The notes under the pieces: generated by a model | What the model was told of the DNA's origin: nothing | Databases searched by the model: none | What the model saw: only the letters and a program-made list of their open reading frames with translations | Shown here: positions 48,037 through 56,868 of the stretch, one piece after another | Position numbering within the stretch: position 1 is the first letter of the stretch | How the letters are laid out: each line of letters begins with the position of its first letter | Assembly: GCA_028283725.1 (NCBI GenBank) | Contig: JAPWKC010000004.1 | Location: 1,674,001-1,738,000, forward strand | Length of the DNA: 64,000 bases | Direction of reading: 5' to 3' | From: Neorhizobium sp. | GTDB lineage: Bacteria > Pseudomonadota > Alphaproteobacteria > Rhizobiales > Rhizobiaceae | Position numbers and translations under genes: made by a program

Positions 48037-48065
48037 AATTTCACGAATTTTTTTCATTTGGTCAA
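48037..48065 (-). promoter_or_regulatory. possible promoter of the nucleoside operon
   Basis: On the minus strand -35 TTGACC (48060-48065), a 17-nt spacer and a weak -10 GAAATT (48037-48042), about 120 nt before the binding-protein ATG. The AT-rich patch here is the best promoter-like stretch in the 268-nt gap. Confidence 0.3.
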
Positions 48066-48182
48066 AAGCTTTAAACGCCTTCGCCGACTGCACAAAAACG
48101 CCGCGGACCTGCACAAATCCGCGGCGCAAACCTGTGAAAAACTGAGCAACCGTCCGCCGGGCATCGCGGCACATGCAATCCA

Positions 48183-48833
48183 TCAGCCGATGGGACAGGC
48201 GACGCCGGTGCCGCGCAATCCACAATAGCCGGCAGGGTTCTTGGCCAGATATTGCTGGTGGTAATCCTCGGCATAGAAGAAGTGCGGCGCGGGCTCGACT
48301 TCGGTGGTGATCCTTGCCGGATGACGCGCCTTGCCGAGTTCCGACTGGAACATCTTCAACGCTTGCTCTGCCTGACGCTGCTGTTCATCCGTCGTCGTAT
48401 AGAGCGTCGAACGATAGGTGGTGCCGATATCATTGCCCTGGCGCATGCCCTGTGTCGGGTCATGCTCTTCGAAGAAGATTTTCAGCAGCCGGCCATAGGC
48501 CACGGCGTTCGGGTCGAACACGACCTTGACCACTTCGGCATGGCCGGTCATGCCGGTCGTCGTCTCGTGATAGGTCGGATTGGGGGTGATGCCACCGGCA
48601 TAGCCGACCGCGGTCACATGGACGCCGGGGATCTTCCAGAACAGCCGCTCGGCGCCCCAGAAACAGCCCATGCCGAAATAGGCGACCTCCAGACCTTCCG
48701 GATAGGGGCCGTCCAGCGCCCGGCCGTTGACGAAATGGGTATCGGCGGTCGGGATCGCCTCGGCGCGGCCGGGCAGCGCAGTTTCCGCCGTCGGCATCAC
48801 CGTCTTCTTCTGAAACATGTCAATCATGAACAT
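48183..48833 (-). CDS. msrA: peptide methionine (S)-sulfoxide reductase MsrA
   Basis: 216 residues; ATG 48833 with AAGGAGG. The catalytic motif [12 protein letters not shown] lies near 56 with the active Cys. [27 protein letters not shown] and the C-terminal Cys residues ([14 protein letters not shown]) provide the resolving cysteines. It repairs oxidised methionine, using thioredoxin. It lies 42 nt downstream of a small membrane protein on the same strand. Confidence 0.96.
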   Translation of the reverse strand: MFMIDMFQKKTVMPTAETALPGRAEAIPTADTHFVNGRALDGPYPEGLEVAYFGMGCFWGAERLFWKIPGVHVTAVGYAGGITPNPTYHETTTGMTGHAEVVKVVFDPNAVAYGRLLKIFFEEHDPTQGMRQGNDIGTTYRSTLYTTTDEQQRQAEQALKMFQSELGKARHPARITTEVEPAPHFFYAEDYHQQYLAKNPAGYCGLRGTGVACPIG

Positions 48834-48875
48834 TCTCGCCTCCTTCGACGGCAGGCCGGATCGAGACGCCCGGTC

Positions 48876-49193
48876 TCAGCGCAAGGCGCCCAATTCGGCC
48901 GGCTTCCGGTAACCGATGATCCAGAAGACCAGCGACAGGACGAGGAAAACCGCAAAGGCAGGTTGTGCCAGAACCGGCGCCACATAGGGCCGCCACATAT
49001 CCACACCAATATAGGAGTCGGCATTGAATTCGGCCAGCGTCAGGCTTTCGGGATCGAGACCGAGCCAGGCATTGCCGAGACTGGTCATGACGACGGACGA
49101 CGAGGCGACCGACAGTATGGAATCGACCGTGCCGGACGCCACCGCAGCAAGAAGAAAAACCACCGCAACCATATGGAACAGGGTTCTCAACAT
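48876..49193 (-). CDS. small membrane protein of unknown function
   Basis: ATG 49193, with AGGATAGGG upstream (TTG 49202 and GTG 49199 are alternatives). About 105 residues with a hydrophobic helix at about 3-20 (LFHMVAVVFLLAAVASG), a central region, and a second helix near 75-95 (FAVFLVLSLVFWIIGY) ending in a short basic tail. Two-helix inner-membrane protein; no family recognised. It sits in front of msrA and may be cotranscribed. Confidence 0.68.
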   Translation of the reverse strand: MLRTLFHMVAVVFLLAAVASGTVDSILSVASSSVVMTSLGNAWLGLDPESLTLAEFNADSYIGVDMWRPYVAPVLAQPAFAVFLVLSLVFWIIGYRKPAELGALR

Positions 49194-49360
49194 TGCCACC
49201 AACCCTATCCTTTCGACAAAGACGCCCTGTAGCCACCGGCAAGGGCGCCGAGACCGGCCTTTCCGGCGCTTATTGCGCGGCCTTGCAGCTTAACCCTGCA
49301 GTCATTCACAGGCAATCGGCCGGCTAATCGCAAGCTTGTCAAAAAACGTTCAGATTCCGG

Positions 49361-49388
49361 TTGATCCTAGAAAAATCATCGGTATATA
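49361..49388 (+). promoter_or_regulatory. sigma70-type promoter of tRNA-Ser
   Basis: -35 TTGATC (49361-49366), 16-nt spacer, -10 TATATA (49383-49388), about 50 nt before the tRNA. Confidence 0.55.
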
Positions 49389-49441
49389 TCGCCCGACCGC
49401 TGCGGAGGTGCTTCGCCATCTCAGCAGCCCTTAAGGTTTAA

Positions 49442-49531
49442 GGACAGGTGGCCGAGTGGTTGAAGGCGCACGCCTGGAACGCGTGTATACGTGAAAGCGT
49501 ATCGAGGGTTCGAATCCCTCTCTGTCCGCCA
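49442..49531 (+). tRNA. tRNA-Ser (anticodon GGA)
   Basis: 90 nt with encoded CCA. The acceptor GGACAGG pairs with TCTGTCC (last pair G-U). The anticodon stem CACGC/GCGTG encloses CTGGAAC, giving GGA. A long variable arm (TACGTGAAAGCGTA) shows class II; T loop GGTTCGAATCC. It reads UCC/UCU. Confidence 0.97.
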
Positions 49532-49674
49532 TAATCCCCCTAATCGAAAATCTTCCTTCTTCTCGGCAAGATCGCGCTCTTTCGAATGACGGTCCTTGTC
49601 GCCTATTCATGCATCATGACCGGGCAGGTGTGTTTTCCTTCCCGGCATCTCGGTTGCGATTGGATGCGAAACGA

Positions 49675-50682
49675 TCAGTCGATCTGGTCGCGGTGTTCGA
49701 CAAACCATTCGACGAAGGCGCGCACGCCCTGTTCAAGCTCGATCTCGGGCTTGCGGCCGGTCAGCGCCACGAGCAGGTCGGGGCTCGCAAAAGTGCGCGG
49801 AACGTCGCCCTTCTGCATCGGCAGCATCTTTTTCTTCGCCGGCCTGCCCATGATCTTTTCGATCGTCTCGACGAAATCCAGGAGACCTACGGGCTGGCCG
49901 CCGCCGATATTGACCACGCGGAACGGCGCCTGATGAGACAGCGTATCGACGGTTTCGACGCGGTTTGCCTCAGATGGCACGACCGCCGAGAGGTCGATGA
50001 TCGAATCGACAAGGTCGTCGATATAGGTGAAATCGCGGCTCATCTTGCCTTCGCCGTAGATCTCGATTTCGTTCTCCTCGATCATCGCCTTGACGAACTT
50101 GAAGAGCGCCATGTCCGGCCGGCCCCAGGGGCCGTAGACGGTAAAGAAGCGGAAGGCGGTCGTCGGGATCTTGTGCAGATGCGCATAGCTGTGCGCCATC
50201 AGCTCGGTCGCCTTCTTCGTCGCGGCATAGAAGGTGAGCGGCTCGTCGGCCTTGTCGGTCTCGCGGAAGGGAACGTCAGGGTTGGCGCCATAGACCGAAG
50301 AGGTCGATGCCAGCATCAGATGGCCGACGGAGATTTCGCGGGCGATCTCCAGGATGTTGAAGCTGCCGACGAGATTGCTGTCGAGATAGGCCTTGGGGTT
50401 TTCGAGGCTGTAGCGGACGCCGGCCTGGGCTGCGAGGTGAATGATCACATCGGGGCGGAAGGCGCTGACGGTTTCGCCCAGAAGCGCCTTGTCCTCCAGC
50501 ATGCCGATCGTGCTGGAAAAGCGTGGAAACTGGGCTAGCGCGGCATTGCGCGCTTCCTTGAGCTTCAGGCTGTAATAAGCCGTCATTCCGTCGAAGCCGG
50601 CCACGTCATGGCCCTGCTCGAGAAGACGCCTTGCCAGATGAAAGCCGATGAAACCCGCCGTGCCGGTTATGAAGAAGCGCAT
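49675..50682 (-). CDS. lpsL: UDP-glucuronate 4-epimerase-like sugar nucleotide epimerase
   Basis: 335 residues. Extended [22 protein letters not shown] (2-20), [22 protein letters not shown] near 82, catalytic Ser in ASTSSVYG and the YAATK motif near 150, then [20 protein letters not shown] near 178. It converts UDP-glucuronate to UDP-galacturonate, used in rhizobial LPS and other surface sugars (LpsL of Sinorhizobium). The enzyme class is clear; the sugar specificity is from similarity to LpsL. Confidence 0.87.
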   Translation of the reverse strand: MRFFITGTAGFIGFHLARRLLEQGHDVAGFDGMTAYYSLKLKEARNAALAQFPRFSSTIGMLEDKALLGETVSAFRPDVIIHLAAQAGVRYSLENPKAYLDSNLVGSFNILEIAREISVGHLMLASTSSVYGANPDVPFRETDKADEPLTFYAATKKATELMAHSYAHLHKIPTTAFRFFTVYGPWGRPDMALFKFVKAMIEENEIEIYGEGKMSRDFTYIDDLVDSIIDLSAVVPSEANRVETVDTLSHQAPFRVVNIGGGQPVGLLDFVETIEKIMGRPAKKKMLPMQKGDVPRTFASPDLLVALTGRKPEIELEQGVRAFVEWFVEHRDQID

Positions 50683-50796
50683 GTGTCGATCCCGACTTGA
50701 TCCAAGAAGGCTTCCCTTAGACCGTTGGCGGCGGATTGAACAGACGCCCCGGCGGGAAAGCCGAATGCCTTGCGTGCTATCAGATGAAGGGCGCGA

Positions 50797-51192
50797 TCAG
50801 TGAAAGAGGCGCAGGCGTGCGGGCGGCGTGCCGGCCCGGCCATTCTTGCGATCGACGGCGAACTGGATGAGATCCATCGAGGCCTGATCGGTCAGCGGCT
50901 TTGCCATGACGCCGACAACACCGGAGACGCCAGATGCAACGACGCCGGGATTGCCCGTGATCATGATCACCACGATGCCGAATTCAGCAAGCGTTCTGGC
51001 GATTTCCGGGCCGGTCTCGCCATCGGCGAGCCTCACATCGACAAAGGCGATGTCAGTGTCCTTGGTATAGTTGAGAGCAACTTTCATATCGGGTGCTATG
51101 CCGACCACGTCGTGGCCGCTGCGGTGAACCGCGTCCTCGATATCCATGGCGACGAGCAAGCTGTCCTCGACGATCAGGAAACGATATTCCAA
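50797..51192 (-). CDS. receiver-only response regulator
   Basis: TTG 51192 preceded by AGAGGA is the best start; an in-frame TTG at 51246 lacks an SD. About 131 residues: FLIVEDSLLVAMDIEDAV (acid pocket), phospho-acceptor Asp in IAFVDVRLADGETGPEIA near 50, and KPLTDQASMDLI with the conserved Lys. No output domain. Single-domain receivers act through protein contacts or phosphorelay; no histidine kinase is nearby. The tail is basic (RKNGRAGTPPARLRLFH). Confidence 0.82.
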   Translation of the reverse strand: MEYRFLIVEDSLLVAMDIEDAVHRSGHDVVGIAPDMKVALNYTKDTDIAFVDVRLADGETGPEIARTLAEFGIVVIMITGNPGVVASGVSGVVGVMAKPLTDQASMDLIQFAVDRKNGRAGTPPARLRLFH

Positions 51193-51441
51193 GGCAAAAT
51201 CCTCTACGTTACAGAGGTGAAATAGCCGACAAAGCGCCTTCGGCAATAGGCAGGCCCGGCCGGACCGCCAGATTCTTGCCGATTACCGGGCACGCTTGCT
51301 CGACTATAGGACGCAACCCCATCATTTGCGGGCCCAGGGCTCTCCCAATGTTTCAACAGCTTACCAAAGGTGAGCATCGATCGGGAACGGATTTTCACGA
51401 CCAGCCGTTGTAGGGCCAACGTTTGAACGAGGAGAACACCG

Positions 51442-51855
51442 ATGAAGAAGATCGCGACCGTTTCCACCGCCATCCTTGCCGCTACCATCGCAACGGCTGC
51501 CATTCCGGCCGGTGCGTTTGCGCAACAGGGCACCGTGACGGGTGCTGCCGGCGGTGCCGTGACCGGCGCCATCGTCGGCGGTCCGATCGGTGCGGCAGTC
51601 GGCGGCGTCGTCGGTGCCGTTGCGGGCACCGCCATCGATCCGCCGCCGCGCGAGGTCATCACCTATGTCGAAGAGCAGCCGGCGCCGGTCGCGCCGATTA
51701 TCGTGGAACAGCCGATCGCCGTCGGTCGCCCGATGCCGCAAAGCGTGATCGTGACGCCCGTGCCGCAGGACCCGACCTATGCCTATGCGATCGTCAACGA
51801 CCAGCGGGTGATCGTCGATCCGCGCACCCACACGGTCGTGCAGATCATCCGTTAA
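51442..51855 (+). CDS. secreted glycine-zipper protein with DUF1236-like tail
   Basis: ATG 51442 with GAGGAGAA upstream. 137 residues: signal peptide cleaved near AFAQQG (28), then a Gly-rich stretch with GxxxG repeats (GAAGGAVTGAIVGGPIGAAVGGVVGAVAG, 34-62), which can pack in membranes. A Pro-rich linker is followed by the end PTYAYAIVNDQRVIVDPRTHTVVQIIR, a DUF1236-type motif common in rhizobia. Envelope protein of unknown role, with its own terminator. Confidence 0.8.
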   Translation: MKKIATVSTAILAATIATAAIPAGAFAQQGTVTGAAGGAVTGAIVGGPIGAAVGGVVGAVAGTAIDPPPREVITYVEEQPAPVAPIIVEQPIAVGRPMPQSVIVTPVPQDPTYAYAIVNDQRVIVDPRTHTVVQIIR

Positions 51856-51875
51856 GGCTTGCAAGCGGATGGAGG

Positions 51876-51912
51876 AAGGCCCCGGACGCCATGCGTCGCG
51901 GGGCCTTTTCGT
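51876..51912 (+). terminator. Rho-independent terminator of the glycine-zipper gene
   Basis: AAGGCCCC (51876-51883) pairs with GGGGCCTT (51900-51907) enclosing an inner GACGC/GCGTC stem, then TTCGTTTCC. It lies 21 nt past the stop. Confidence 0.8.
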
Positions 51913-51940
51913 TTCCATGCGGCGTCACGCGATGCCCGGA

Positions 51941-53245
51941 TCAGACGAAGACGGCCTTTTCGACGCGATCTTCCTGACCGAAGAGTTTCAGATAACGCTC
52001 GACCTCTTGCGGCGTGCCGGTAGCCTTGCGGACATTGTCGGACAATTTGACCGCCGGGCGCCCATTGGCATCCGTGACCTTGCAGACGACCGAAATCGGA
52101 TCGAGCCCGGCGATCTCCTGCGGCGAGCAGCCGGCGAAATCATTGGTGAGGTTGGTGCCCCAGCCAAAACTCATCCGCACCCTGCCCTCGAAATGCCGAT
52201 AGGTATCGATGATGGCATCGACATCGAGGCCGTCGGAAAAGATCAGAAGCTTGCTCTTTGGGTCGCGGCCCATCTTCTTCCACCAGTCGATGATCTTCTC
52301 GCCACCCTCGATCGGCGGCGCGCTATCGGGGCGGAAGCCGGTCCAGTCGGCTACCCAGTCCGGCGCATTGCGCAGGAAGGCGGCGGTGCCGAAAGCATCG
52401 GGGAGAACGATCAGGAGGTTGCCGTGGTAGAGGCGGTTCCAGTCCTTCATCACCTGATAGGGCGCGGCCAGCAGATCCTCGTCGGTCTCAGCCAGGGCCG
52501 CAACCACCATCGGCAGTTCATGGGCGTTGGTGCCGACGGCTTCGAGATCGGAATCCATTGCCAGCAGCACGTTGCTGGTGCCGGTAAAGCCCGAGCCGAT
52601 ACCTTCCTTCAGCGCCTCGACGCACCAGCGCTGCCACAGGAAGCTGTGGCGGCGGCGGGTGCCGAAATCGGAAATGCGCAGGCCCGGCAGATCGCGCAGG
52701 CGCTCGACCTTTTCCCACATGCGGGCCTTGGCGCGGGCATAGAGAACATCGACGGTGAAATAGCCGAGCGAGCGCATGGCCGAGCGCGAACGCAGCTCGT
52801 TGATGATGGCGAGCGCCGGGATTTCCCACATGGTGGTTTCCATCCACTTGCCGTGGAAGCTCAGCTCATACTGGCCATCGCGCTTGCTCAGCTCGTATTC
52901 CGGCAGGCGATAGGTGGAGAGCCAGGTGAGGAATTCGGGCTCGAAGATCTGCTTGCGGCCGTAGAACGAGTTACCGGCAAGCCAGATCATTTCCTTCTTC
53001 GAGAGCGTCAACGAGCGGGCGTGATCCAGCTGTTCGCGCAGTTCGCCCTCATCGATCTCCTCGGCCAGTTTCACCCGCGTGGTGCGGTTGATCAGCGAGA
53101 ATGTCGCATCGACGTCCGGATAGAGCTTCCAGATCATCTGCAGCATCAAAAGCTTGTAGAAGTCGGTGTCTATCAGACTACGGATGATCGGGTCGAGCTT
53201 CCAGGTGTGATTGTAGAACCTGGTGGCGATATCGGTCTTCGTCAT
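51941..53245 (-). CDS. pncB: nicotinate phosphoribosyltransferase
   Basis: 434 residues. Typical start [33 protein letters not shown], with [14 protein letters not shown] near 210 and [35 protein letters not shown] near 335, the phosphate and base-binding regions. It makes nicotinate mononucleotide in NAD salvage. ATG 53245; transcribed alone. Confidence 0.95.
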   Translation of the reverse strand: MTKTDIATRFYNHTWKLDPIIRSLIDTDFYKLLMLQMIWKLYPDVDATFSLINRTTRVKLAEEIDEGELREQLDHARSLTLSKKEMIWLAGNSFYGRKQIFEPEFLTWLSTYRLPEYELSKRDGQYELSFHGKWMETTMWEIPALAIINELRSRSAMRSLGYFTVDVLYARAKARMWEKVERLRDLPGLRISDFGTRRRHSFLWQRWCVEALKEGIGSGFTGTSNVLLAMDSDLEAVGTNAHELPMVVAALAETDEDLLAAPYQVMKDWNRLYHGNLLIVLPDAFGTAAFLRNAPDWVADWTGFRPDSAPPIEGGEKIIDWWKKMGRDPKSKLLIFSDGLDVDAIIDTYRHFEGRVRMSFGWGTNLTNDFAGCSPQEIAGLDPISVVCKVTDANGRPAVKLSDNVRKATGTPQEVERYLKLFGQEDRVEKAVFV

Positions 53246-53432
53246 GCCTACCCCGCTGCCGGCCCGCGCGGCGCAACCGGCTCTGCCTTTTTCTCTGCAT
53301 CGGGAGGCGGCAGCTGCCCGACCTCCGGGCCGTTCTTATCGGTAAAAAAACCCGACAAGTCCAGCAGGCTTTTCCATGGCGGCCATGCGTCGGGCGCAGC
53401 GCTGCCTTGCGTCACTGTGACACAGGCAGACG

Positions 53433-54383
53433 TCAGTAGCCGGTGGCGCGGTCCACGACGTGGCGCAGCGGCTCGCCCGCCTCGTAGCGCTCGATCTGCG
53501 CCTCGACTGCGCGAAAGAGTACCGAAACATCCGATGCGGAGGCGGCATGCGGGGTGATCACGACGTTTTCCATGCCCCAGAGCGGGCTTTCGGCATCCAG
53601 CGGCTCGCGCTCGAAGACATCCAGCGAGGCGCCGCCGAGGATGCCGTTTTCCAGAGCCGCGATCACATCCGCCTCGACCTGGCTGCCGCCCCGGCCGGCA
53701 TTGATGAAGACCGGCTTGCCGAGCGCCCCGCCCTGTCGGAGTTTCGCAAACAGCGCGGCATCGAACATGCCGCGCGTGTCGTCTGTGAGCGGCAGGAGGC
53801 CGACGAGAATATCCGTCTTCGCCAGGAACGCATCGAGACCACCCGTATCGAAGGTCTCGACGCCGTCGATCTGCTTCTTGCTGCGCGACCAGCCGACGAC
53901 ATTGAAGCCCATGATCTTCAGTTTGCGGACGCTATCCTGACCAAGCACGCCGAGGCCCATCACGCCGACCGTCAGGTCTTTTGCTTCCGGCTGGGCGCGC
54001 TCGTTCCACACCCGTTCGCGCTGCTGTTTCAGATAGGTCGGGCCCTGACGCAGATGGGTGAGCGCCTGAAGGACGACCCATTCGCTCATGCGCACCGTCA
54101 GGCTTTCGTCGACGAAACGGACGACCGGCAGATCCGGCAGGCCGGGGACGGCCAGAATGCCATCGACGCCGGCGCCGCCGGAAAACAGGATTTCCAGCTT
54201 CGGCGCCCGCGTGAAGAGATCGAGATCCGGCTTCCACAGAAGGGCGTAGCGGGCGTCGGAGAGATCGGCATTGGCGGTATCCGCCATCAGAACCCTGTGG
54301 CCCTTGAAGGCACCGACAAGCGCCGCATCGACCTGGCGGCGTTCGAACTTGAGGTCGATGACGATCGAGCCCTTGGCTGACAT
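53433..54383 (-). CDS. D-2-hydroxyacid dehydrogenase (GhrA-type glyoxylate/hydroxypyruvate reductase)
   Basis: 316 residues. Rossmann motif VGVMGLGVLGQDSVRKL near 137. Catalytic triad visible: Arg in INAGRGG near 226, Glu in DVFEREPL near 258, His in ITPHAA near 277. Short N-terminal substrate domain of the GhrA type (FSGGAGVDGIL). It would reduce glyoxylate or hydroxypyruvate with NADPH. It starts 14 nt after the yejF stop and may be the tail of the yej operon. Confidence 0.87.
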   Translation of the reverse strand: MSAKGSIVIDLKFERRQVDAALVGAFKGHRVLMADTANADLSDARYALLWKPDLDLFTRAPKLEILFSGGAGVDGILAVPGLPDLPVVRFVDESLTVRMSEWVVLQALTHLRQGPTYLKQQRERVWNERAQPEAKDLTVGVMGLGVLGQDSVRKLKIMGFNVVGWSRSKKQIDGVETFDTGGLDAFLAKTDILVGLLPLTDDTRGMFDAALFAKLRQGGALGKPVFINAGRGGSQVEADVIAALENGILGGASLDVFEREPLDAESPLWGMENVVITPHAASASDVSVLFRAVEAQIERYEAGEPLRHVVDRATGY

Positions 54384-54397
54384 TGCATTGCTCCGGA

Positions 54398-56026
54398 TTA
54401 CTGGCTGACGGCGCCGCTTTCGACGGCTTCGATATTGAAGGCTGCGGCCATGAGGGCACGGGTATAATCCTCTTTCGGCGCGCTGAAAATATCTGCCGCC
54501 GGCCCCTCCTCGACGACCTTACCGAGCCGCATGACGATGACGTGATTGGCGAGCGCCTTTACCACCTTCAGATCATGGCTGATGAAGAGATAGGCGAGAT
54601 CGTGCTTCTTCTGCAGGTCGCGCAAGAGATCCACCACCTGCGCCTGGACGGTCATATCCAAGGCCGAGGTGGGCTCGTCGAGCATGACGAAACGGGGTTT
54701 CAGCACCATGGCGCGGGCGATCGCGATACGCTGCCGCTGGCCGCCGGAAAATTCGTGCGGATAGCGCCAGCGGGTGGCCGGGTCGAGGCCGACTTCCTGC
54801 AACGCCCAGGCGACGCGTTCGTCGCGCTCGTCGGCGGAGAGCTGTTTTTCGTGGACCTTGAGGCCTTCAGCGATGATCTCGCCCACCGGCATGCGCGGGC
54901 TGAGGGAGCCGAAGGGATCCTGAAAGACCACCTGCAGCCGATCACGGAAGGGCAGCATCTGGCGGAAGGAGAAGCCGTCGATCTGATTGCCGATGAAGAC
55001 GATGCGGCCGGTGGACGAAATCAGGCGGGCGAGCGCCAAGCCGAGCGTCGTCTTGCCGGACCCGGATTCGCCGACGACGCCAAGCGTTTCGCCGGCACGC
55101 AGCGTCAGATCGACACCATCGACGGCCTTCACATGATCGACCACCTTGCGCATCAGGCCTGCCTTCACCGGGAACCAGACGCGCATGTCCTTGCCTTCGA
55201 TGACGACGGGACGCGAGGGATCGGCCGGCGACGGCTCGCCGCGCGGTTCCGATGACAGGAGGTGACGGGTATATTCGTGCTGCGGCCTCGAGAAGACATC
55301 CTCGACCGTACCCTCCTCGACGATTTTCCCCTTGGTCATGACGCAGACGCGATCGGCAAATTTTCGCACGATTCCGAGATCATGGGTGATGAACAGCATG
55401 GACATGCCATGCTCGCCCTTCAACTGGCGCAGGAGTTCGAGGATCTGCGCCTGAACGGTGACGTCGAGCGCCGTCGTCGGCTCGTCGGCGATCAGGAGTT
55501 TCGGCCGGTTCGCAAGCGCCATGGCAATCATGACGCGCTGGCGCTGACCGCCGGAAAGTTCATGCGGATAGGCCTTCAGCCGCTTTTCCGGCTCGCGGAT
55601 GCCGACCTGATTGAGGAGTTCGAGCGTGCGGGTGCGGGCGGCCCTTGCATCCATGCCCTGATGCAGTTCGAGGATTTCTCCGACCTGCTTTTCGATCGAA
55701 TGGAGCGGATTGAGCGAGGTCATCGGCTCCTGAAAGATCATGGTGATATCGTTGCCGCGCACCCGGCGGATGGCGGGTTCCGAGGCGTGCAGAAGATCCT
55801 CGCCGGCAAAGCGGATTTCGCCCGTCGGGTGGCTCGCCGCCGGATAGGGCAAAAGCCGCAGGATGGAATTGGCCGTCACCGACTTGCCCGAGCCGCTCTC
55901 GCCGACCAGCGCCAGGACCTCGCCGGGGCGGATCTCGAAGGAGACCCTGTCGACCGCAAGCGAGGTCTGCCCGCCCTGATGAAAGGCGACCGACAGATCA
56001 CGGACGGTGAGAAGCGGTTCGATCAT
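54398..56026 (-). CDS. yejF: peptide/microcin C-type ABC transporter ATPase YejF
   Basis: 542 residues with two nucleotide-binding domains. Domain 1: GESGSGKS near 38, LSGGQRQRVMIAMAL, LLIADEPTTALD. Domain 2: GESGSGKTT near 318, FSGGQRQRIAIARAM, VMLDEPTSALD. Each is followed by an oligopeptide/dipeptide-type linker. YejABEF imports peptides and, in Enterobacteria, microcin C. Its ATG overlaps the TGA of a PIN toxin gene (ATGA), although it would normally follow yejE. Confidence 0.93.
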   Translation of the reverse strand: MIEPLLTVRDLSVAFHQGGQTSLAVDRVSFEIRPGEVLALVGESGSGKSVTANSILRLLPYPAASHPTGEIRFAGEDLLHASEPAIRRVRGNDITMIFQEPMTSLNPLHSIEKQVGEILELHQGMDARAARTRTLELLNQVGIREPEKRLKAYPHELSGGQRQRVMIAMALANRPKLLIADEPTTALDVTVQAQILELLRQLKGEHGMSMLFITHDLGIVRKFADRVCVMTKGKIVEEGTVEDVFSRPQHEYTRHLLSSEPRGEPSPADPSRPVVIEGKDMRVWFPVKAGLMRKVVDHVKAVDGVDLTLRAGETLGVVGESGSGKTTLGLALARLISSTGRIVFIGNQIDGFSFRQMLPFRDRLQVVFQDPFGSLSPRMPVGEIIAEGLKVHEKQLSADERDERVAWALQEVGLDPATRWRYPHEFSGGQRQRIAIARAMVLKPRFVMLDEPTSALDMTVQAQVVDLLRDLQKKHDLAYLFISHDLKVVKALANHVIVMRLGKVVEEGPAADIFSAPKEDYTRALMAAAFNIEAVESGAVSQ

Positions 56027-56499
56027 GCGGAAAGTTCCTGAATGAGAGCATCGAGCGTTGCGGCGTCGGGACGGAGAACTGCGACCTGCGCATCGGCCGG
56101 CAAACTCGCTTGGCCAATGCCCCGATCATCGGTCAGGATATGCGTGCACCCCACACCAAGGGCCGTGGCCAGATGGATCGCATCCGGCAGTTTGAGACTT
56201 AATGCCGATGCGCGCAGCAGTGCCGCCTTTTGCAATACGGGCCTGGCCACTGGTATCACATCCAACCACTCGCTTGTTCTGACCAGCATCTCGTATGAGG
56301 CCACAAGGTTTGTATCCCGGTTGCGGCACGGCCCGACCAGAACTTCAGAAAGGGTCAGTTCACTCGTCACGAACGCCTTATGGCCGGCTTGCCTCGACGC
56401 AGTGAAGAGTTCTCCGAAGCGTATACCAAGCGCATCTTTTCTTTCGAATGCGGCAATGAACAAATTGGTATCGAGATAGATGCGCTCGATGCCGGCCAT
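56023..56499 (-). CDS. PIN-domain toxin (VapC-like ribonuclease)
   Basis: ATG 56499 overlaps the antitoxin stop (TGATG); an in-frame ATG at 56511 is an alternative. 158 residues. The PIN acidic residues are all present: Asp in IYLDTNLFIAAF (near 9), Glu in SELTLSEVLVG (near 49), Asp in LKLPDAIHLATAL (near 111), Asp in HILTDDRGIG (near 129). These bind Mg/Mn for RNA cleavage. It lies between yejE and yejF, and its stop overlaps yejF. Intact; base use looks less GC-biased than the neighbours. Confidence 0.88.
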   Translation of the reverse strand: MAGIERIYLDTNLFIAAFERKDALGIRFGELFTASRQAGHKAFVTSELTLSEVLVGPCRNRDTNLVASYEMLVRTSEWLDVIPVARPVLQKAALLRASALSLKLPDAIHLATALGVGCTHILTDDRGIGQASLPADAQVAVLRPDAATLDALIQELSA

Positions 56500-56786
56500 C
56501 AGTCGTCCCATTCATCTCGAAGCGCACGGATACGTGAGACGGCTTCGTCCATGGACACCGATGGCCGGTCCTGTGAACGCACCTGCCTGATCAACTCGCG
56601 TGTTTCCTCGATCGTAAGGGGTGGACGCTCCGCAAGCGTGGCGAAATCGAAAACTGCGCCATCGGCAAAAACAGGCTGATCTTCCACTTCAAGCACCACA
56701 CGCACGCGCGCGCCATCATCCAGCCCCACCCGCAAATCCTCGGGCAGATTGGCCACCGGGTAGTGTTCGCGCACGATCTTGTTCAT
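56499..56786 (-). CDS. probable antitoxin partner of the PIN toxin
   Basis: 95 residues from ATG 56786. The N-terminal half (IVREHYPVANLPEDLRVGLDDGARVRVVLEVEDQP) looks like a small beta-rich domain. The C-terminal half is helical and acidic (IEETRELIRQVRSQDRPSVSMDEAVSRIRALRDEWDD), fit to wrap a toxin. No standard antitoxin family recognised; the call rests on the one-base overlap with the PIN gene. It starts 82 nt after the yejE stop. Confidence 0.72.
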   Translation of the reverse strand: MNKIVREHYPVANLPEDLRVGLDDGARVRVVLEVEDQPVFADGAVFDFATLAERPPLTIEETRELIRQVRSQDRPSVSMDEAVSRIRALRDEWDD

Positions 56787-56868
56787 CGCCTGATCCTTGA
56801 CTGCCGCTGGGGCCGGCCTTCGTGACGACGCAGTGTAGCGCCGACGCCGGTAATTGACGAGGGCGCCA

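Noticed and set aside
48037-48182. Riboswitch upstream of the nucleoside operon
   Set aside because: I looked for purine or preQ1-like paired elements and found no conserved core; only an AT-rich promoter-like patch.
51869-53557. A 562-codon plus-strand frame opposite pncB
   Set aside because: pncB is a full-length, recognisable enzyme; the antisense frame begins inside a terminator.
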